A DNA stretch of 64,000 nucleotides from Caballeronia pedi (GCF_001544915.2 NZ_FCOE02000002.1:186001-250000); one strand, 5' to 3'; counted from the first letter of the stretch, positions 44,632 to 54,288 are shown. Notes: generated by a model from the letters alone, not told the origin. Translations and numbers: made by a program.

Positions 44632-45633
44632 ATGCCCGCCGATGCGCCGCAGCAATTCCGTCTCGCCAGCGAGATCAAGGTCTGGACGCTCCTGTACGCG
44701 GCCATCGCGCTGTTGCCGTTCGTCGTGCTCGCGCTCGCCACCGGCAACGCGATATGGATGAAGGCGTCGCTGCTCGCGATCGGCGCGGTCATCGCGGAGG
44801 ACAAGCTCGCGCTCAGGCCGCCCGGTGTCATCGCGTATGGGCTCGCGGTGATCGCCGGAACGTATCTGCTGCTGCTGGCCGAACTGGTGCCTGCGTTTTT
44901 CGTCATCGCGTGCATGACGCTCGCGGCGGGCGTGATCCTGTTTGCATCGCGCGGAAAGAAGCTGCGCGCGCTCGGCAACTGGACCTTCCTTCCGGTGCTG
45001 ATCCTCGCGAACGAACTGCATGGCGGGCGCACTGTCGATGCGTTGTTGCGCGAGACGCCCGCGTATCTGCCGTATCTGCTCGTGGCGCTCGTGCCCTCGG
45101 TGATTTCCGCGACGATACGCTCGCGCGGCAAGCCCGCTGCGCGCTGGTCCAATCTCGACGATTTCGGCCCGCGCGCGCCCTTCGGCGAAGATCTCGCCGC
45201 GATGCTCGCGGGCGTGGGCATCGCGGCGATGATGGTCGTGTACTGGCATATGGATCGCGCGCAATGGGTGATCTGGGGCGCGGCCAGCATCGTGACGGGC
45301 ACGGTGGATACGGCGCGCGTGAAGCTCAAGAATCGCGCGTTCGGCGTGATGACGGGCGTGCCGATCGGCATCGTGCTCGGGCGTTATGTCGTGCCGCATT
45401 CGAGCATCGCCGTCACGCTCGCGACGCTCGCCGTGTTTCTCACGCTGGTCGCGTTCCAGCGCTATGTCGTCGGATATTTTTTCCGCTGCGTGTTCGTCAC
45501 GCTCGCGATCATGCTGGCGAATCAGTCCACCGCCGATGCCTTCGAGCGAATCACGCATGTGCTCGCGGGCGGCGTGATCGGCATCGTGTGCGTGCTCGGC
45601 GTGCATGCGGCGGCAAGCCGTCTGTCGCGATGA
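44632..45633 (+). CDS. FUSC-like inner-membrane protein (probable aromatic-acid efflux family)
   Basis: A 333-aa membrane protein with two blocks of about five helices each, in the style of the half-size fusaric-acid-resistance (FUSC) and related DUF2955 families. The first block has LLPFVVLALATGNAIWMKASLLAIGAVIAEDKLALRP (read in parts), the second MLAGVGIAAMMVVYWHMDRAQWVIWGAASIVTGTVDTARVKLKNRAFG (read in parts), including the conserved polar patch WVIWGAASIVTG. It may export aromatic or other organic acids, but no periplasmic adaptor gene is adjacent. No clear ribosome site precedes the ATG at 44632. Confidence 0.7.
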   Translation: MPADAPQQFRLASEIKVWTLLYAAIALLPFVVLALATGNAIWMKASLLAIGAVIAEDKLALRPPGVIAYGLAVIAGTYLLLLAELVPAFFVIACMTLAAGVILFASRGKKLRALGNWTFLPVLILANELHGGRTVDALLRETPAYLPYLLVALVPSVISATIRSRGKPAARWSNLDDFGPRAPFGEDLAAMLAGVGIAAMMVVYWHMDRAQWVIWGAASIVTGTVDTARVKLKNRAFGVMTGVPIGIVLGRYVVPHSSIAVTLATLAVFLTLVAFQRYVVGYFFRCVFVTLAIMLANQSTADAFERITHVLAGGVIGIVCVLGVHAAASRLSR

Positions 45634-45655
45634 AGGCGGTCTTGGCGGGACGCGC

Positions 45656-46876
45656 ATGGATTCGCTGATCACGGCGGCCGCGCGCGCGCTCGCGGCGGGC
45701 GACCCGCTCGGCGCGCTGAACCGCATCGCGCTGCGCGAGGATGCGGGCGCGCTCGCGTTGCGCGGCATCGCGATGGCGCAGCTCGGCGATTTCGTGCGTG
45801 CACGCGCGCTCGTGAAAAGCGCGGCGCGCGCGTTCGGCACCAAAGAGGCGCTGGCGCGCTCGCGCTGCATCGTCGCGGAGGCGGAGATCGCGCTCGCATC
45901 GCGCGATCTCGCGTGGCCCGCGAAAGCGCTCGATCACGCACGCGCGATTCTCGACGCGCATGGCGACCACGTGAACGCCGCGCATGCGCGCTATCTGGAA
46001 GTGCGTCGCGCGCTGCTCATCGGACACATCGACGATGCCGCGCGCATGCTCGCCGAACTGGAACCCGACACGCTGCCGGCTGCGTCGCGCACCGCGCATG
46101 AACTGATCGCGGCGGGCATCGCGATGCGCCGTCTTCAGACCGGCGCCGCCCACGCCGCGCTCGAACGCGCGACGCAAGCCGCGCGGCAGGCGGCGATTCC
46201 CGCGCTCGCCGCCGAAGTCGAGAGCGCGTGGCGCATCCTGAACACGCGCGCGGCGCGTCTCATCGTGCAGGGAAAAGAGCGTCTGCTCCGGCTGGACGAA
46301 GTGGAGGCGCTGTTCGCATCGAATGCATTCGTCGTCGATGCGTGCCGTTCATGTGTGCGCGAGAACGGCGCGTCGATCTCGCTCGCGACGCGCCCCGTGC
46401 TGTTCGCGCTCGCGCGCATGCTCGCGCAGTCCTGGCCCGGCGATGTGCCGCGCGATGCGCTCATCCTGCGCGCGTTTCGCATCAGGGAAGCGGACGAGAC
46501 GCATCGTGCGCGGCTGCGCGTCGAGATGGGCCGCTTGCGCACGATGCTGCGCGCGCACGCGGGCATCGATGCGACGCCGCGCGGCTTCGTGCTGAAACCG
46601 CGTCACGCGCGCGAGGTGGCCGTGCTCGCGCTGCCGGTCGAAGACGAATACGCGCCGCTGCTCGCCTTGCTGTCCGATGGCGAATCGTGGTCGAGTTCCG
46701 CGCTTGCGATCGCGCTCGGCGCGAGCCAGCGCACCGTGCAGCGTTCGCTCGATGCGCTGGCCGCGAGCGGCAAGGTGCAATCCTTCGGACGCGGCCGCGC
46801 GCGCCGCTGGACCACGCCGCCGATGCCCGGATTCACGACGGCCTTGTTACTCCCCGTCGAACTCGCGAGTGATTAG
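45656..46876 (+). CDS. Two-winged-helix DNA-binding regulator with helical repeat N-terminus
   Basis: A 406-aa protein I place as a transcriptional regulator. Residues 1-200 are alanine-rich helices in a TPR-like pattern (RGIAMAQLGDFVRARALVKSAAR, HARYLEVRRALLIGHIDDAARMLAEL, read in parts). The middle (about 225-310) resembles an OmpR-type winged helix (RPVLFALARMLAQSWPGDVPRDALILRAFRI), and the C-terminus (about 340-395) is a second helix-turn-helix (ALAIALGASQRTVQRSLDALAASGKVQSFG). No receiver or effector domain is seen. It starts 22 bp after the FUSC-like gene and ends 38 bp before a beta-propeller gene, so all three may be co-expressed. The family is not known to me by name. Confidence 0.7.
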   Translation: MDSLITAAARALAAGDPLGALNRIALREDAGALALRGIAMAQLGDFVRARALVKSAARAFGTKEALARSRCIVAEAEIALASRDLAWPAKALDHARAILDAHGDHVNAAHARYLEVRRALLIGHIDDAARMLAELEPDTLPAASRTAHELIAAGIAMRRLQTGAAHAALERATQAARQAAIPALAAEVESAWRILNTRAARLIVQGKERLLRLDEVEALFASNAFVVDACRSCVRENGASISLATRPVLFALARMLAQSWPGDVPRDALILRAFRIREADETHRARLRVEMGRLRTMLRAHAGIDATPRGFVLKPRHAREVAVLALPVEDEYAPLLALLSDGESWSSSALAIALGASQRTVQRSLDALAASGKVQSFGRGRARRWTTPPMPGFTTALLLPVELASD

Positions 46877-46914
46877 CATGAAGTCACGATCAACGACGCA
46901 CGGAGGATAACGAC

Positions 46915-47553
46915 ATGAAACGCGCAAAGGCGGAAATCATTCGCGAATACGGACCTTTTGCGGATATCGAAGGCGTACATGGCGTGACCTGGGACGGTGA
47001 GCGCGTGTGGTTCGCCGCCGGCGACACGCTCAATGCCTTCGATCCCGAGAGCGGAGAAAAGGAGCGCACGCTGAACATCGCGGCGCATGCGGGCACGGCC
47101 TTCGACGGCGAGCATCTGTTTCAGATCGCCGAAGACCGCATCCAGAAGATCGATCCGAAGACAGGACGCGTGCTGTCGACGATTCCCGCGCCCGGCGGCG
47201 GCGCCGATTCGGGTCTCGCGTGGGCCGAAGGCACGCTCTGGGTCGGGCAATACAACGCGCGCAAGATTCATCAGGTCGATCCGGAGAGCGGCGCGATTTT
47301 GCGCACCATCGAGTCGAATCGCTTCGTCACCGGCGTGACGTGGATCGACGGCGAACTGTGGCACGCCACCTGGGAAGGCGACGAGAGCGAACTCAGGCAT
47401 ATCGATCCGCAATCCGGCGATGTCATCGAGCGGCTCGACATGCCCGAAGGCATGGGCGTATCCGGGCTCGAATCGGATGGACACGACCGCTTCTTTTGCG
47501 GCGGCGGGCGCACCGGAAAGGTGCGGGCCGTGCGCAAGCCCAAGCGGGGCTGA
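46915..47553 (+). CDS. Beta-propeller protein (glutamine cyclotransferase-like)
   Basis: A 212-aa protein made of short repeated blades (GVHGVTWDGERVWFAAGDTLNAFDPESG, LAWAEGTLWVGQYNARKIHQVDPESG, VTWIDGELWHATWEGDESELRHIDPQSG, read in parts). The pattern 'TW-GxxLW-x-GD-L-ID-SG' is that of glutamine cyclotransferases and vgb-like propellers. No signal peptide, so it acts in the cytoplasm. GGAGG precedes the ATG at 46915. It follows the winged-helix regulator by 38 bp; a sensor or ligand-binding role for that regulator is conceivable but unproven. Confidence 0.72.
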   Translation: MKRAKAEIIREYGPFADIEGVHGVTWDGERVWFAAGDTLNAFDPESGEKERTLNIAAHAGTAFDGEHLFQIAEDRIQKIDPKTGRVLSTIPAPGGGADSGLAWAEGTLWVGQYNARKIHQVDPESGAILRTIESNRFVTGVTWIDGELWHATWEGDESELRHIDPQSGDVIERLDMPEGMGVSGLESDGHDRFFCGGGRTGKVRAVRKPKRG

Positions 47554-47633
47554 GGTCCCGATCCTTACTAAAGACTTCCGCTACCTGGCCGATAAACACC
47601 GATACAAGCAATCAGCGCAACAGGGCCACAGCG

Positions 47634-49913
47634 GTGCAGAGCAAAGCGACCGATTTCCTCGGAATCATCGGCGAGAACGTCGCCAGGAACTTGCCGTACA
47701 TCGAACACGCGCGCCGTTTCGATGGACTCGGTCTCGCTCCGCTCGGCGTGCTCTTCGCCGCGTTCGGCACCTTCTTCGTGCCGCTGCCGTGGAGCGTGAC
47801 GCTCGCGGCGCTCGTGTTCGGCGCGATGCTCGTTGTGCATCGGCTGCAGGAGGCGAACCGCAAGATCTTTGTCGCGCGGCAGGTCGCGAACGGGCTGCTT
47901 TCCATCGCCGAGGATTGCCTCAAGCTGCTGTCGCTCGAAGGCCGCATCATGTGCATCTCCGAGATCGGCCGCGGCCTCATCGAAGCGGACTGCGCCGACG
48001 ATCTCGTCGGTCTCGACTGGCTCGCGCTATGGGACGGCCCCGATGCGCGGCAGGCGTTCGAGCGCGCGAAGACGGGCGAATCGACGTCGTTTTCCGGCGC
48101 GTGCCGCACGATGAACGGCAAGCTCAAATGGTGGACGTCGACCTTCGCGCCCGTGTACGGCGAGCACGGCAAGGTCACGGCCGTGCTGTGCAAGTCGCGC
48201 GACATCACGGCGGAGGTGATGCTCATCGACGAATTGCGTGGCAACGCGCGCGTGCAGAAGGACATGGAAGATCACGTCGACGCCGTGTTCTGGACCGCGA
48301 CGCGCGATTTCCGCGAGCTTCTGCACGTGAGTTCGGCGTTTCAGCGCATGTGGGAAATGCCGATGTCCGCGCTCGAAGCCGATCAGACCGCCTGGTCGCA
48401 ACGCGTGCATCCCGAAGACCTGCCCGCATTGCGCGACGAAATGCGCACGGCGGTGAACACGGGCGCGGCGACGCAGAGCTATTTCCGCCTCTGTCTGCCG
48501 CACGACCGAACACGCTGGGTGCGCGCGGACATCTATCCGGTGATCGAGGAAGGCGCGGTGTCGCGCGTGGTGAGCGTGTGCGTCGACGCCACCGACGAAC
48601 GCCAGCGCCTGCAGGAATTGCATCGGCTCGCGAACACCGACAGCCTCACCGGCCTCAGCAACCGCAACGCGATGATGGAAGCGCTTTTGAAGCGCTGCGA
48701 ATCGGGCGCGCCGTTCGCGTATCTGTTCATCGATATCGACCGCTTCAAGTCGATCAACGACACGGCGGGCCATATCGCCGGCGACGCGGTGCTGCGCACC
48801 ATCGCGCGGCGCATTCAGGAGACGCTGCCGGAAGGCGCGGTGGCCGCGCGTCCGGGCGGCGACGAATTCACCGTGATCCTGCCCGGCACGTTCGATCAGG
48901 AGAGCATCGCGCGGGCGTGCCGCAAGCTCTCGCTCGCGTGTCATCGTCCGATCAAGATCGACTGCAAGAGCCTGACGATGACATGCTCGATCGGCGTCGC
49001 GCTGTATCCGGAGCACGGACGCACGCCCGAAGCGCTTTTCATCAGCGCCGACATGGCGATGTACGCCGCGAAGCGCGCCGGCCGCAACACGTTCCGCGTG
49101 TTCGGCGATCGCGAGAAGGACGATCTCGCGCGCGCGCATCTCGAAGCGGAACTGCACGGCGCGATCCGCGAGAACCAGTTTGTGCTGCATTATCAGCCGC
49201 AATATCGCGTGGATTCGGGTGAGCTCGTCGGCGTCGAGGCGTTGCTGCGCTGGAATCATCCGCAGCTCGGGCTGCTCGCGCCCGGCGCATTCGTGCCGGT
49301 TCTGGAGGAAAGCGCGCTCATCGTCGAGGCAGGGCATTGGGTCATCCGCGAGGCGGTGCTGGCGGCGTCGCAACTCGCGCTCGCGCTGCCGGCGGCATGC
49401 TCGGTCGCGGTCAACGTGTCGCCGAAGCAGTTTCGCGACCCGCGCCTCGTGTCCGTGCTGCGGCACGCGATCAGGCGCGGCTGCATCGATTCGGGCCGCA
49501 TCACGCTGGAAATCACGGAGTCGGCGCTGATCGACAATGTCGACCACGCGCAGGACGTGCTGTCCAACGTCCGCGCGATGGGCGTGCGCATCGCCATCGA
49601 TGATTTCGGCACCGGCTATTCGAGCCTCAGTTATCTCGCGCGGTTCCGGCCGGACGTGCTGAAGCTCGACAAATCCTTCGTCGACAATATCGCGACCGAC
49701 GTGATGGTGCGCACGGTCGTGGAAGGCGTGATCGATCTCGCGCACAAGCTCGGCGTGACGGTCGTCGCGGAAGGCGTCGAGACGCGCGAGCAACTCGACC
49801 TGCTGCGCGAAGCGCGCTGCGACAAGGTGCAGGGCTTCCTGCTGAGCCGTCCGGTCCGGCTGGAAAGCCTGATGGAGCAGGCGCACGCGCAGGAAGCCGC
49901 GACGCTGCGCTGA
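47634..49913 (+). CDS. GGDEF-EAL cyclic-di-GMP protein with PAS domains and membrane anchor
   Basis: A 759-aa signalling protein. After a short N-terminal stretch comes a membrane hairpin (LGLAPLGVLFAAFGTFFVPLPWSVTLAALVFGAMLVV, read in parts), two PAS-like domains (about 85-310), a GGDEF domain with an intact GGDEF and no RxxD inhibition site five residues before it, and an EAL domain with GVEALLRW, ITLEITES, IDDFGTGYSS, LKLDKSF and EGVET, so phosphodiesterase residues are complete. Both activities are possible. The GTG at 47634 is the best start but has only a weak ribosome site; the open frame runs further upstream through the propeller gene. The start is therefore uncertain by tens of codons. 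Confidence 0.88.
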   Translation: MQSKATDFLGIIGENVARNLPYIEHARRFDGLGLAPLGVLFAAFGTFFVPLPWSVTLAALVFGAMLVVHRLQEANRKIFVARQVANGLLSIAEDCLKLLSLEGRIMCISEIGRGLIEADCADDLVGLDWLALWDGPDARQAFERAKTGESTSFSGACRTMNGKLKWWTSTFAPVYGEHGKVTAVLCKSRDITAEVMLIDELRGNARVQKDMEDHVDAVFWTATRDFRELLHVSSAFQRMWEMPMSALEADQTAWSQRVHPEDLPALRDEMRTAVNTGAATQSYFRLCLPHDRTRWVRADIYPVIEEGAVSRVVSVCVDATDERQRLQELHRLANTDSLTGLSNRNAMMEALLKRCESGAPFAYLFIDIDRFKSINDTAGHIAGDAVLRTIARRIQETLPEGAVAARPGGDEFTVILPGTFDQESIARACRKLSLACHRPIKIDCKSLTMTCSIGVALYPEHGRTPEALFISADMAMYAAKRAGRNTFRVFGDREKDDLARAHLEAELHGAIRENQFVLHYQPQYRVDSGELVGVEALLRWNHPQLGLLAPGAFVPVLEESALIVEAGHWVIREAVLAASQLALALPAACSVAVNVSPKQFRDPRLVSVLRHAIRRGCIDSGRITLEITESALIDNVDHAQDVLSNVRAMGVRIAIDDFGTGYSSLSYLARFRPDVLKLDKSFVDNIATDVMVRTVVEGVIDLAHKLGVTVVAEGVETREQLDLLREARCDKVQGFLLSRPVRLESLMEQAHAQEAATLR

Positions 49914-49959
49914 CGCGCGTATCATCGCGGCATTCGCGCATGCGAGCCGGAGACAATCG

Positions 49960-50613
49960 ATGAAAACATCATCCTTACGCGTTTCACTGGCCGTGCTCGG
50001 CTGCGCGATCAGCACGCTCGCGCTCGCCGACGCCGCGCCGCCATGTCCGGGCGTGAACGAGGCCAACGCAGGCAGGCTGGTTCAGGTGCGCGACTTCACG
50101 CCGGTGAGCCAGCAAAGCAGCGCGTCGCATTTTCCCGGCTCGCGGCTGCGCGCCGCGCGCAATTCGATGAAGGTCGATCAGAACGCATCGGCGCTGGCGG
50201 ACGGCATCGTCAAGGCGCTCAACGCGAAGGGCATCGGCGCGTGTCATTTGACTTCGCAATCGCCGCCGCCCGGGTCGGGCTGGCTCGTCACCGGCGAGTT
50301 CGACGAAACGCTGTCCACCGGACTCGGCGCCGGATTGCCGTCGATGGGTTCGTCGGGCAAGGGCGCGCCCAACACGCACGTCACCGTGCAGCTTGCCGAT
50401 CTCGCGGCGAGCCCGGACGCGCCGCTCACGCAGATCGACACGAGCGGCGAGCTAAAAGGGCAGAAGTCGGCGGCCGCGCCCAAGCCTTACGGCGCGGCGG
50501 CGCGCTTCGTCATCAATACGGCCGAATCGATTTCCTCGCTCGACGATCTCGCGGCTAAGATCGCCGATCAGATCGCGGCGGAAAAGGCGAAGCTCGAAAG
50601 CGGCGCGCAATAA
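49960..50613 (+). CDS. Exported DUF4410 family protein
   Basis: A 217-aa precursor with signal peptide MKTSSLRVSLAVLGCAISTLALA (cut near ADA) and a DUF4410-like body: VQVRDFTPV, IVKALNAKGIGACHL, GWLVTGEFDETLSTGLGAGLP and a helical end. Members look like periplasmic or outer-membrane-associated proteins without known function. It is 46 bp behind the GGDEF-EAL gene and could be under its control, since DUF4410 genes are common near envelope functions. Confidence 0.75.
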   Translation: MKTSSLRVSLAVLGCAISTLALADAAPPCPGVNEANAGRLVQVRDFTPVSQQSSASHFPGSRLRAARNSMKVDQNASALADGIVKALNAKGIGACHLTSQSPPPGSGWLVTGEFDETLSTGLGAGLPSMGSSGKGAPNTHVTVQLADLAASPDAPLTQIDTSGELKGQKSAAAPKPYGAAARFVINTAESISSLDDLAAKIADQIAAEKAKLESGAQ

Positions 50614-50657
50614 GCCGAATCACGGCGCAAGAACTGGAGTGCCGGCGCGCGCCGCAT

Positions 50658-50691
50658 CCGTGAGGATGGGTCATCCCATCCCGTCACGGAG
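50658..50691 (+). promoter_or_regulatory. Hairpin that overlaps the ribosome site of the MFS exporter gene
   Basis: CCGTGA/TCACGG plus GGATGGG/CCCATCC form a 13-bp stem with a two-base bulge and a TCAT loop (50658-50689). The right arm runs into GGAG (50688-50691), the ribosome site 8 bases before the ATG at 50700, so folding would mask translation. It could also serve as a terminator of the gene before it, though no T run follows. Confidence 0.5.
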
Positions 50692-50699
50692 CCACTTCG

Positions 50700-51917
50700 A
50701 TGCGCTTTCCCGCTTCCTTTCAGCGCCTGGCCTGGTCGAATCTGCTGGCGCAATCGGCTGAGCAGATCGGCCTTGCCGCCGCGCCCCTCGCCGCCGTGTT
50801 CGCGCTCGGCGCGTCCGCGGTCGATATCGGCCTGTTGCAGAGCGCGCAGACGCTGCCGTTCCTGTTGCTTTCGATGCCGCTCGGCGTGATCGCGGATCGC
50901 CGCTCGCGCCGCGCGCTGATGACGGTGGCCGAATGCGCCCGCGCGCTCGCGATGCTCTGCGTGCTGCTGCTCGTGCTGTCGCACGCATTGACGCTGCCGC
51001 TGCTCGCGCTCCTCGGCTTTCTCGGCGCGACCGGCACGGTGGCCTACAACGTCGCCGCGCCCGCGCTCGTTCCGGCGCTGGTCGAGCGGACCGCGCTGCC
51101 CGCCGCCAACGGCCGGATCGAGCTGGCGCGCAGTGTCGCGTATTCGGCGGGGCCGGCGCTGGGCGGACTGCTCGTCGGATGGATCGGCGCGGGATGGGCG
51201 TACGGTTGCGCGGCGGGGCTGTCGGCATCGGCGGCGATGCTGCTCGCGGGTTTGCGCGAACCGCCACGCCAGCGCGCCGCCGCGCGCCATTTCCTGACGG
51301 AGTTGCGCGAGGGCGCGCGCTTCGTCGCCCGCGACGCGCTGCTGCGCCCGATGCTCGCCACCGCCGTGTTCTTCAACATCGGCTTCTTCACGTTGCAGTC
51401 GGTCTATGTGCCGTACGCGGTGCAGCGGCTCGGCTTGAGCGCGTCGGCGGTCGGCGTGACGCTCGGCGCGTACGGCGTCGGCATGGTATGCGGCGCGCTG
51501 GCCGCGCCCGTGGTCGCGCGGCGCGTCGCCTTTGGCCGCATGTTGCTCGTCGGGCCGTTCTGCGGGCTCGCCGCATCGCTCGCGATGGTCGCGACGCTCG
51601 CCGCGCCGTCATTCTGGCTCGCGGCGTCGAGCTTCTTCCTGCTGGGCGTGGGACCGATTCTGTGGACCGTCGGCTCCACGACGCTGCGCCAGGCCATCAC
51701 GCCCGCGACCATGATGGGCCGCGTCTCGGCGCTCAACAGCACGGCGACGTACGGCGCGCGGCCGCTCGGCGCGCTGCTCGGCGCGGCCATCAGCGCGCGC
51801 TACGGCATGGGGCCGTGCCTCGTCGCGGCGGCGGCGGGGTTCGTGGTGCAGGCGTGGATCATCGCGGTTTCTCCGGCGGCGCGTCTCGCCGAGGTGCCCG
51901 AAGGCGCGCTCGTTTGA
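50700..51917 (+). CDS. MFS exporter (EntS/MFS_3-like)
   Basis: A 405-aa, twelve-helix transporter of the EntS-like group, which includes siderophore and drug exporters. Characteristic are [55 protein letters not shown] (read in parts) and [44 protein letters not shown] (read in parts). The last 59 bp overlap the 3' end of the convergent LysR gene. A hairpin masks its ribosome site. Substrate unknown; nothing ties it firmly to the siderophore locus 40 kb away. Confidence 0.88.
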   Translation: MRFPASFQRLAWSNLLAQSAEQIGLAAAPLAAVFALGASAVDIGLLQSAQTLPFLLLSMPLGVIADRRSRRALMTVAECARALAMLCVLLLVLSHALTLPLLALLGFLGATGTVAYNVAAPALVPALVERTALPAANGRIELARSVAYSAGPALGGLLVGWIGAGWAYGCAAGLSASAAMLLAGLREPPRQRAAARHFLTELREGARFVARDALLRPMLATAVFFNIGFFTLQSVYVPYAVQRLGLSASAVGVTLGAYGVGMVCGALAAPVVARRVAFGRMLLVGPFCGLAASLAMVATLAAPSFWLAASSFFLLGVGPILWTVGSTTLRQAITPATMMGRVSALNSTATYGARPLGALLGAAISARYGMGPCLVAAAAGFVVQAWIIAVSPAARLAEVPEGALV

Positions 51918-52851
51918 CGGGCGAAACAGGCGAACTGGGCGGCCGCGCGAACATCGGCATGCGTTCGAGAATCCAGTCGAGCAATTCCTGCGGTCCCGCC
52001 GCGAGTGGCCGCCCGGTCTTCACGAGCAACTTTGCCTGCGCGCTTTCGAACAGCGGATGCGCGATCGGAATCGTCGTCAGCTCGCCGCTCGCCAGTTCCC
52101 GATACGCGGCGAACTCGCCGATCAGCGTCATGAAATTCTCTGCCGCGACGAAGCGCTTCAGCGCGCCGAGCGAGTTCGTCGTGAGCGTCGGGCGGATCGC
52201 GAGATTGTCGGTCGTCTCCAGCATCTTCACGACATGCCCGATGCCGAAGGTCGGCGGCATCAGCGCGAGCGGATAGTCGAGCAGATCGCGAATCTTCGCG
52301 TCGCCGCCGCGCCGCGCCAGCGGATGGTCGCGCCGCGCGAGCAGCACGACCGGCTGCGGCGAACTCGCGCGAATTTCGATGCGCTCGTGCGGCGGCGGGT
52401 TGTACGCGAGCCCGATATGCGCGCGGCTCTGTGCGACTTCTTCCAGAAGGTCGTCGACGGCGAGCATCTGCACGTCGATTTCCAGGCACGGGTAGCGCGC
52501 GCAGAACGGCGCGAGCACGTCGTCGACGAGCGTATCGACATAACCTTCGCTCACCGCGAGCCGAATCTGGCCCTGCTGCAAACCCTTCAGCGCGTGCAAC
52601 TGGTCTTCGAGCCTTTCCTGCTGCGAGCGGTAGCCGCGCCAGAATTCGAGCAGATGAAACGCCGCCTCGGTCGGCCGCACGCCGCGCGGTTCGCGCTCGA
52701 ACAGCGTCGTGTCGAGTTCGTCTTCGAGCAATCTGATCTGCCGCGCGATCACCGAAGGCGACGTATTCAGATGGTCCGCCGCGCCGCGAATCGTGCCGTG
52801 CGACAGCACTTCCTGAAAATAGCGCAGCCGTTGCTGATTGATTTCCCGCAT
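51859..52851 (-). CDS. LysR-family transcriptional regulator
   Basis: A 330-aa LysR regulator. The DNA-binding start [51 protein letters not shown] (read in parts) is clear, followed by the effector domain. Two starts are close together (52857 and 52851); GGAG ends 9 bases before the second, so 52851 is used. The 3' end runs 59 bp into the convergent exporter gene. It is divergent from an MFS importer/M81 peptidase/hydrolase cluster and has three TTGCTC-type repeats in the gap, so it probably regulates that cluster. Confidence 0.9.
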   Translation of the reverse strand: MREINQQRLRYFQEVLSHGTIRGAADHLNTSPSVIARQIRLLEDELDTTLFEREPRGVRPTEAAFHLLEFWRGYRSQQERLEDQLHALKGLQQGQIRLAVSEGYVDTLVDDVLAPFCARYPCLEIDVQMLAVDDLLEEVAQSRAHIGLAYNPPPHERIEIRASSPQPVVLLARRDHPLARRGGDAKIRDLLDYPLALMPPTFGIGHVVKMLETTDNLAIRPTLTTNSLGALKRFVAAENFMTLIGEFAAYRELASGELTTIPIAHPLFESAQAKLLVKTGRPLAAGPQELLDWILERMPMFARPPSSPVSPVKRARLRAPRRDAPPEKPR

Positions 52852-52866
52852 GGTCATTGACTCCGT

Positions 52867-52910
52867 GTTGCTCACAGAGCAACGATACGTGAACTTAGTT
52901 GCTCTTGCTC
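52867..52910. promoter_or_regulatory. Repeated TTGCTC operator array between the LysR and MFS genes
   Basis: GTTGCTC-ACA-GAGCAAC (52867-52883) is a perfect palindrome. A second GTTGCTC (52898-52904) begins 31 bp later, three helical turns away, directly followed by TTGCTC (52905-52910). This lies 16 bp before the LysR start codon and 64 bp before the divergent MFS start. Confidence 0.6.
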
Positions 52911-52974
52911 GCACAGTCGCACGCGCTCAACATGGCCTTACCCGAAGACGGGGGAGACAAACCAGGAGACGCGG

Positions 52975-54288
52975 ATGTCGACGATTCAGACCCTGCGAGG
53001 CGGCGATGCCGTTTCGGCGCTCTACAACAGAATCAACTGGCGGCTCCTGCCGCTGCTCATCGTGTGCTACATGTTCGCGTATCTGGACCGCGTGAACGTG
53101 GGTTTCGCGAAACTTCAGATGCAAAGCGATCTCGGCTTTTCCGATGCAGCGTACGGCGTCGGGGCCGGGATCTTTTTCATCGGCTATGTGCTGTTCGAAT
53201 TGCCGAGCAACCTGATGCTGCCGAAGATCGGCGCGCGCCTCACGTTCAGCCGCATTCTCGTGCTGTGGGGCATCACGTCGGCGTGCATGCTGTTCGTGCA
53301 CAACGTGCCCGCGTTCTACGCGATGCGCTTTCTGCTCGGCGTTTTCGAAGCAGGCTTCGCGCCGGGCATGATCTATTACCTGTCGTGCTGGTACGGGCCG
53401 AAGCGCATGGCCCGCGCGATCGCGCTCGTGTTCGTCGCGGGGCCGCTCGGCGGTGTCGTCGGCGGGCCGCTGTCGGCGTGGCTGATCTCGTCGCTCGCGG
53501 GTGTCGGCGGACTGGCGGGATGGCAGTGGATGTTTCTCATCGAAGGCCTGCCGTGCATCGCGCTCGGTGCGCTCGTGTGGCGCGTGCTCGCAAACCGTCC
53601 GGCCGATGCGCGCTGGCTCACGCAGGACGAACAGCGTCTCGTCGAAGCGGAAGTCGGCGGTCATGGCGGGGCGTCGCACCGCATCGATTCGTTCCGGGAA
53701 ATCGCGAAGAACCCGCGCATCTATCTGCTGGCGATCGCGTACTTCTGCATCATCTTCCCGATCTACGCGATCAGCTTCTGGCTGCCGACGCTCATCAAGG
53801 AGCAGGGTGTCAGCGATACGATCCGCCTCGGCTGGTATGCCGCGATTCCGTATGTCGCCGCCGCAATCGCGATGTACGCCGCCGGACGACGCTCCGACAA
53901 GGTCGGCGAGCGCCGCTATCACTGCGCGCTGCCCGCGCTCGGCGCCGCAGCGCTGCTGGTGATGACGCCGTATGCGTCGGGCAATCTCGTCGCGACGCTC
54001 ACGCTGCTCACGCTCGCCACGGCCTGCATGTGGATGGCCTACACGGTCTTCTGGGCGATTCCGTCCGAAACGATTGCCGGTCCGGCCGCGGCGGGCGGCA
54101 TCGCGCTCATCAACACGATCGGCCTGTCGGGCGGCTTCTGGGGCCCGGCGGTGATCGGCTGGGTCAAGTCCGCCACCGGCAGCACGAACGGCGGCCTCGT
54201 CGTGATGGCGTGCATGGCGGCGCTTTCATGCGTGCTGATTCTGACGAACAAACACAAAGTTGCCACCGCCAGCGCGCGCACGGCCTGA
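52975..54288 (+). CDS. MFS transporter, anion:cation symporter (ACS) family
   Basis: A 437-aa, twelve-helix importer of the ACS family (phthalate, glucarate, tartrate and hexuronate transporters). It begins with a short cytoplasmic tail, then INWRLLPLLIVCYMFAYLDRVNVGFAKLQM (read in parts), the signature GFSDAAYGVGAGIFFIGYVLFELPSNL (read in parts) and FEAGFAPGMIYYLSCWY. It would take up an organic anion or amide for the M81 peptidase and hydrolase that follow (31 and 40 bp gaps). Confidence 0.92.
   Translation: MSTIQTLRGGDAVSALYNRINWRLLPLLIVCYMFAYLDRVNVGFAKLQMQSDLGFSDAAYGVGAGIFFIGYVLFELPSNLMLPKIGARLTFSRILVLWGITSACMLFVHNVPAFYAMRFLLGVFEAGFAPGMIYYLSCWYGPKRMARAIALVFVAGPLGGVVGGPLSAWLISSLAGVGGLAGWQWMFLIEGLPCIALGALVWRVLANRPADARWLTQDEQRLVEAEVGGHGGASHRIDSFREIAKNPRIYLLAIAYFCIIFPIYAISFWLPTLIKEQGVSDTIRLGWYAAIPYVAAAIAMYAAGRRSDKVGERRYHCALPALGAAALLVMTPYASGNLVATLTLLTLATACMWMAYTVFWAIPSETIAGPAAAGGIALINTIGLSGGFWGPAVIGWVKSATGSTNGGLVVMACMAALSCVLILTNKHKVATASARTA

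Noticed and set aside
48027..50066. 679-codon minus-strand frame opposite the GGDEF-EAL gene
   Set aside because: Arg/Ala/His-rich shadow; the plus strand encodes clear GGDEF and EAL motifs.
50700..51917. MFS exporter as the siderophore exporter of the left-edge locus
   Set aside because: EntS-like similarity is suggestive, but it is 40 kb away with no iron-box seen; not enough to link them.
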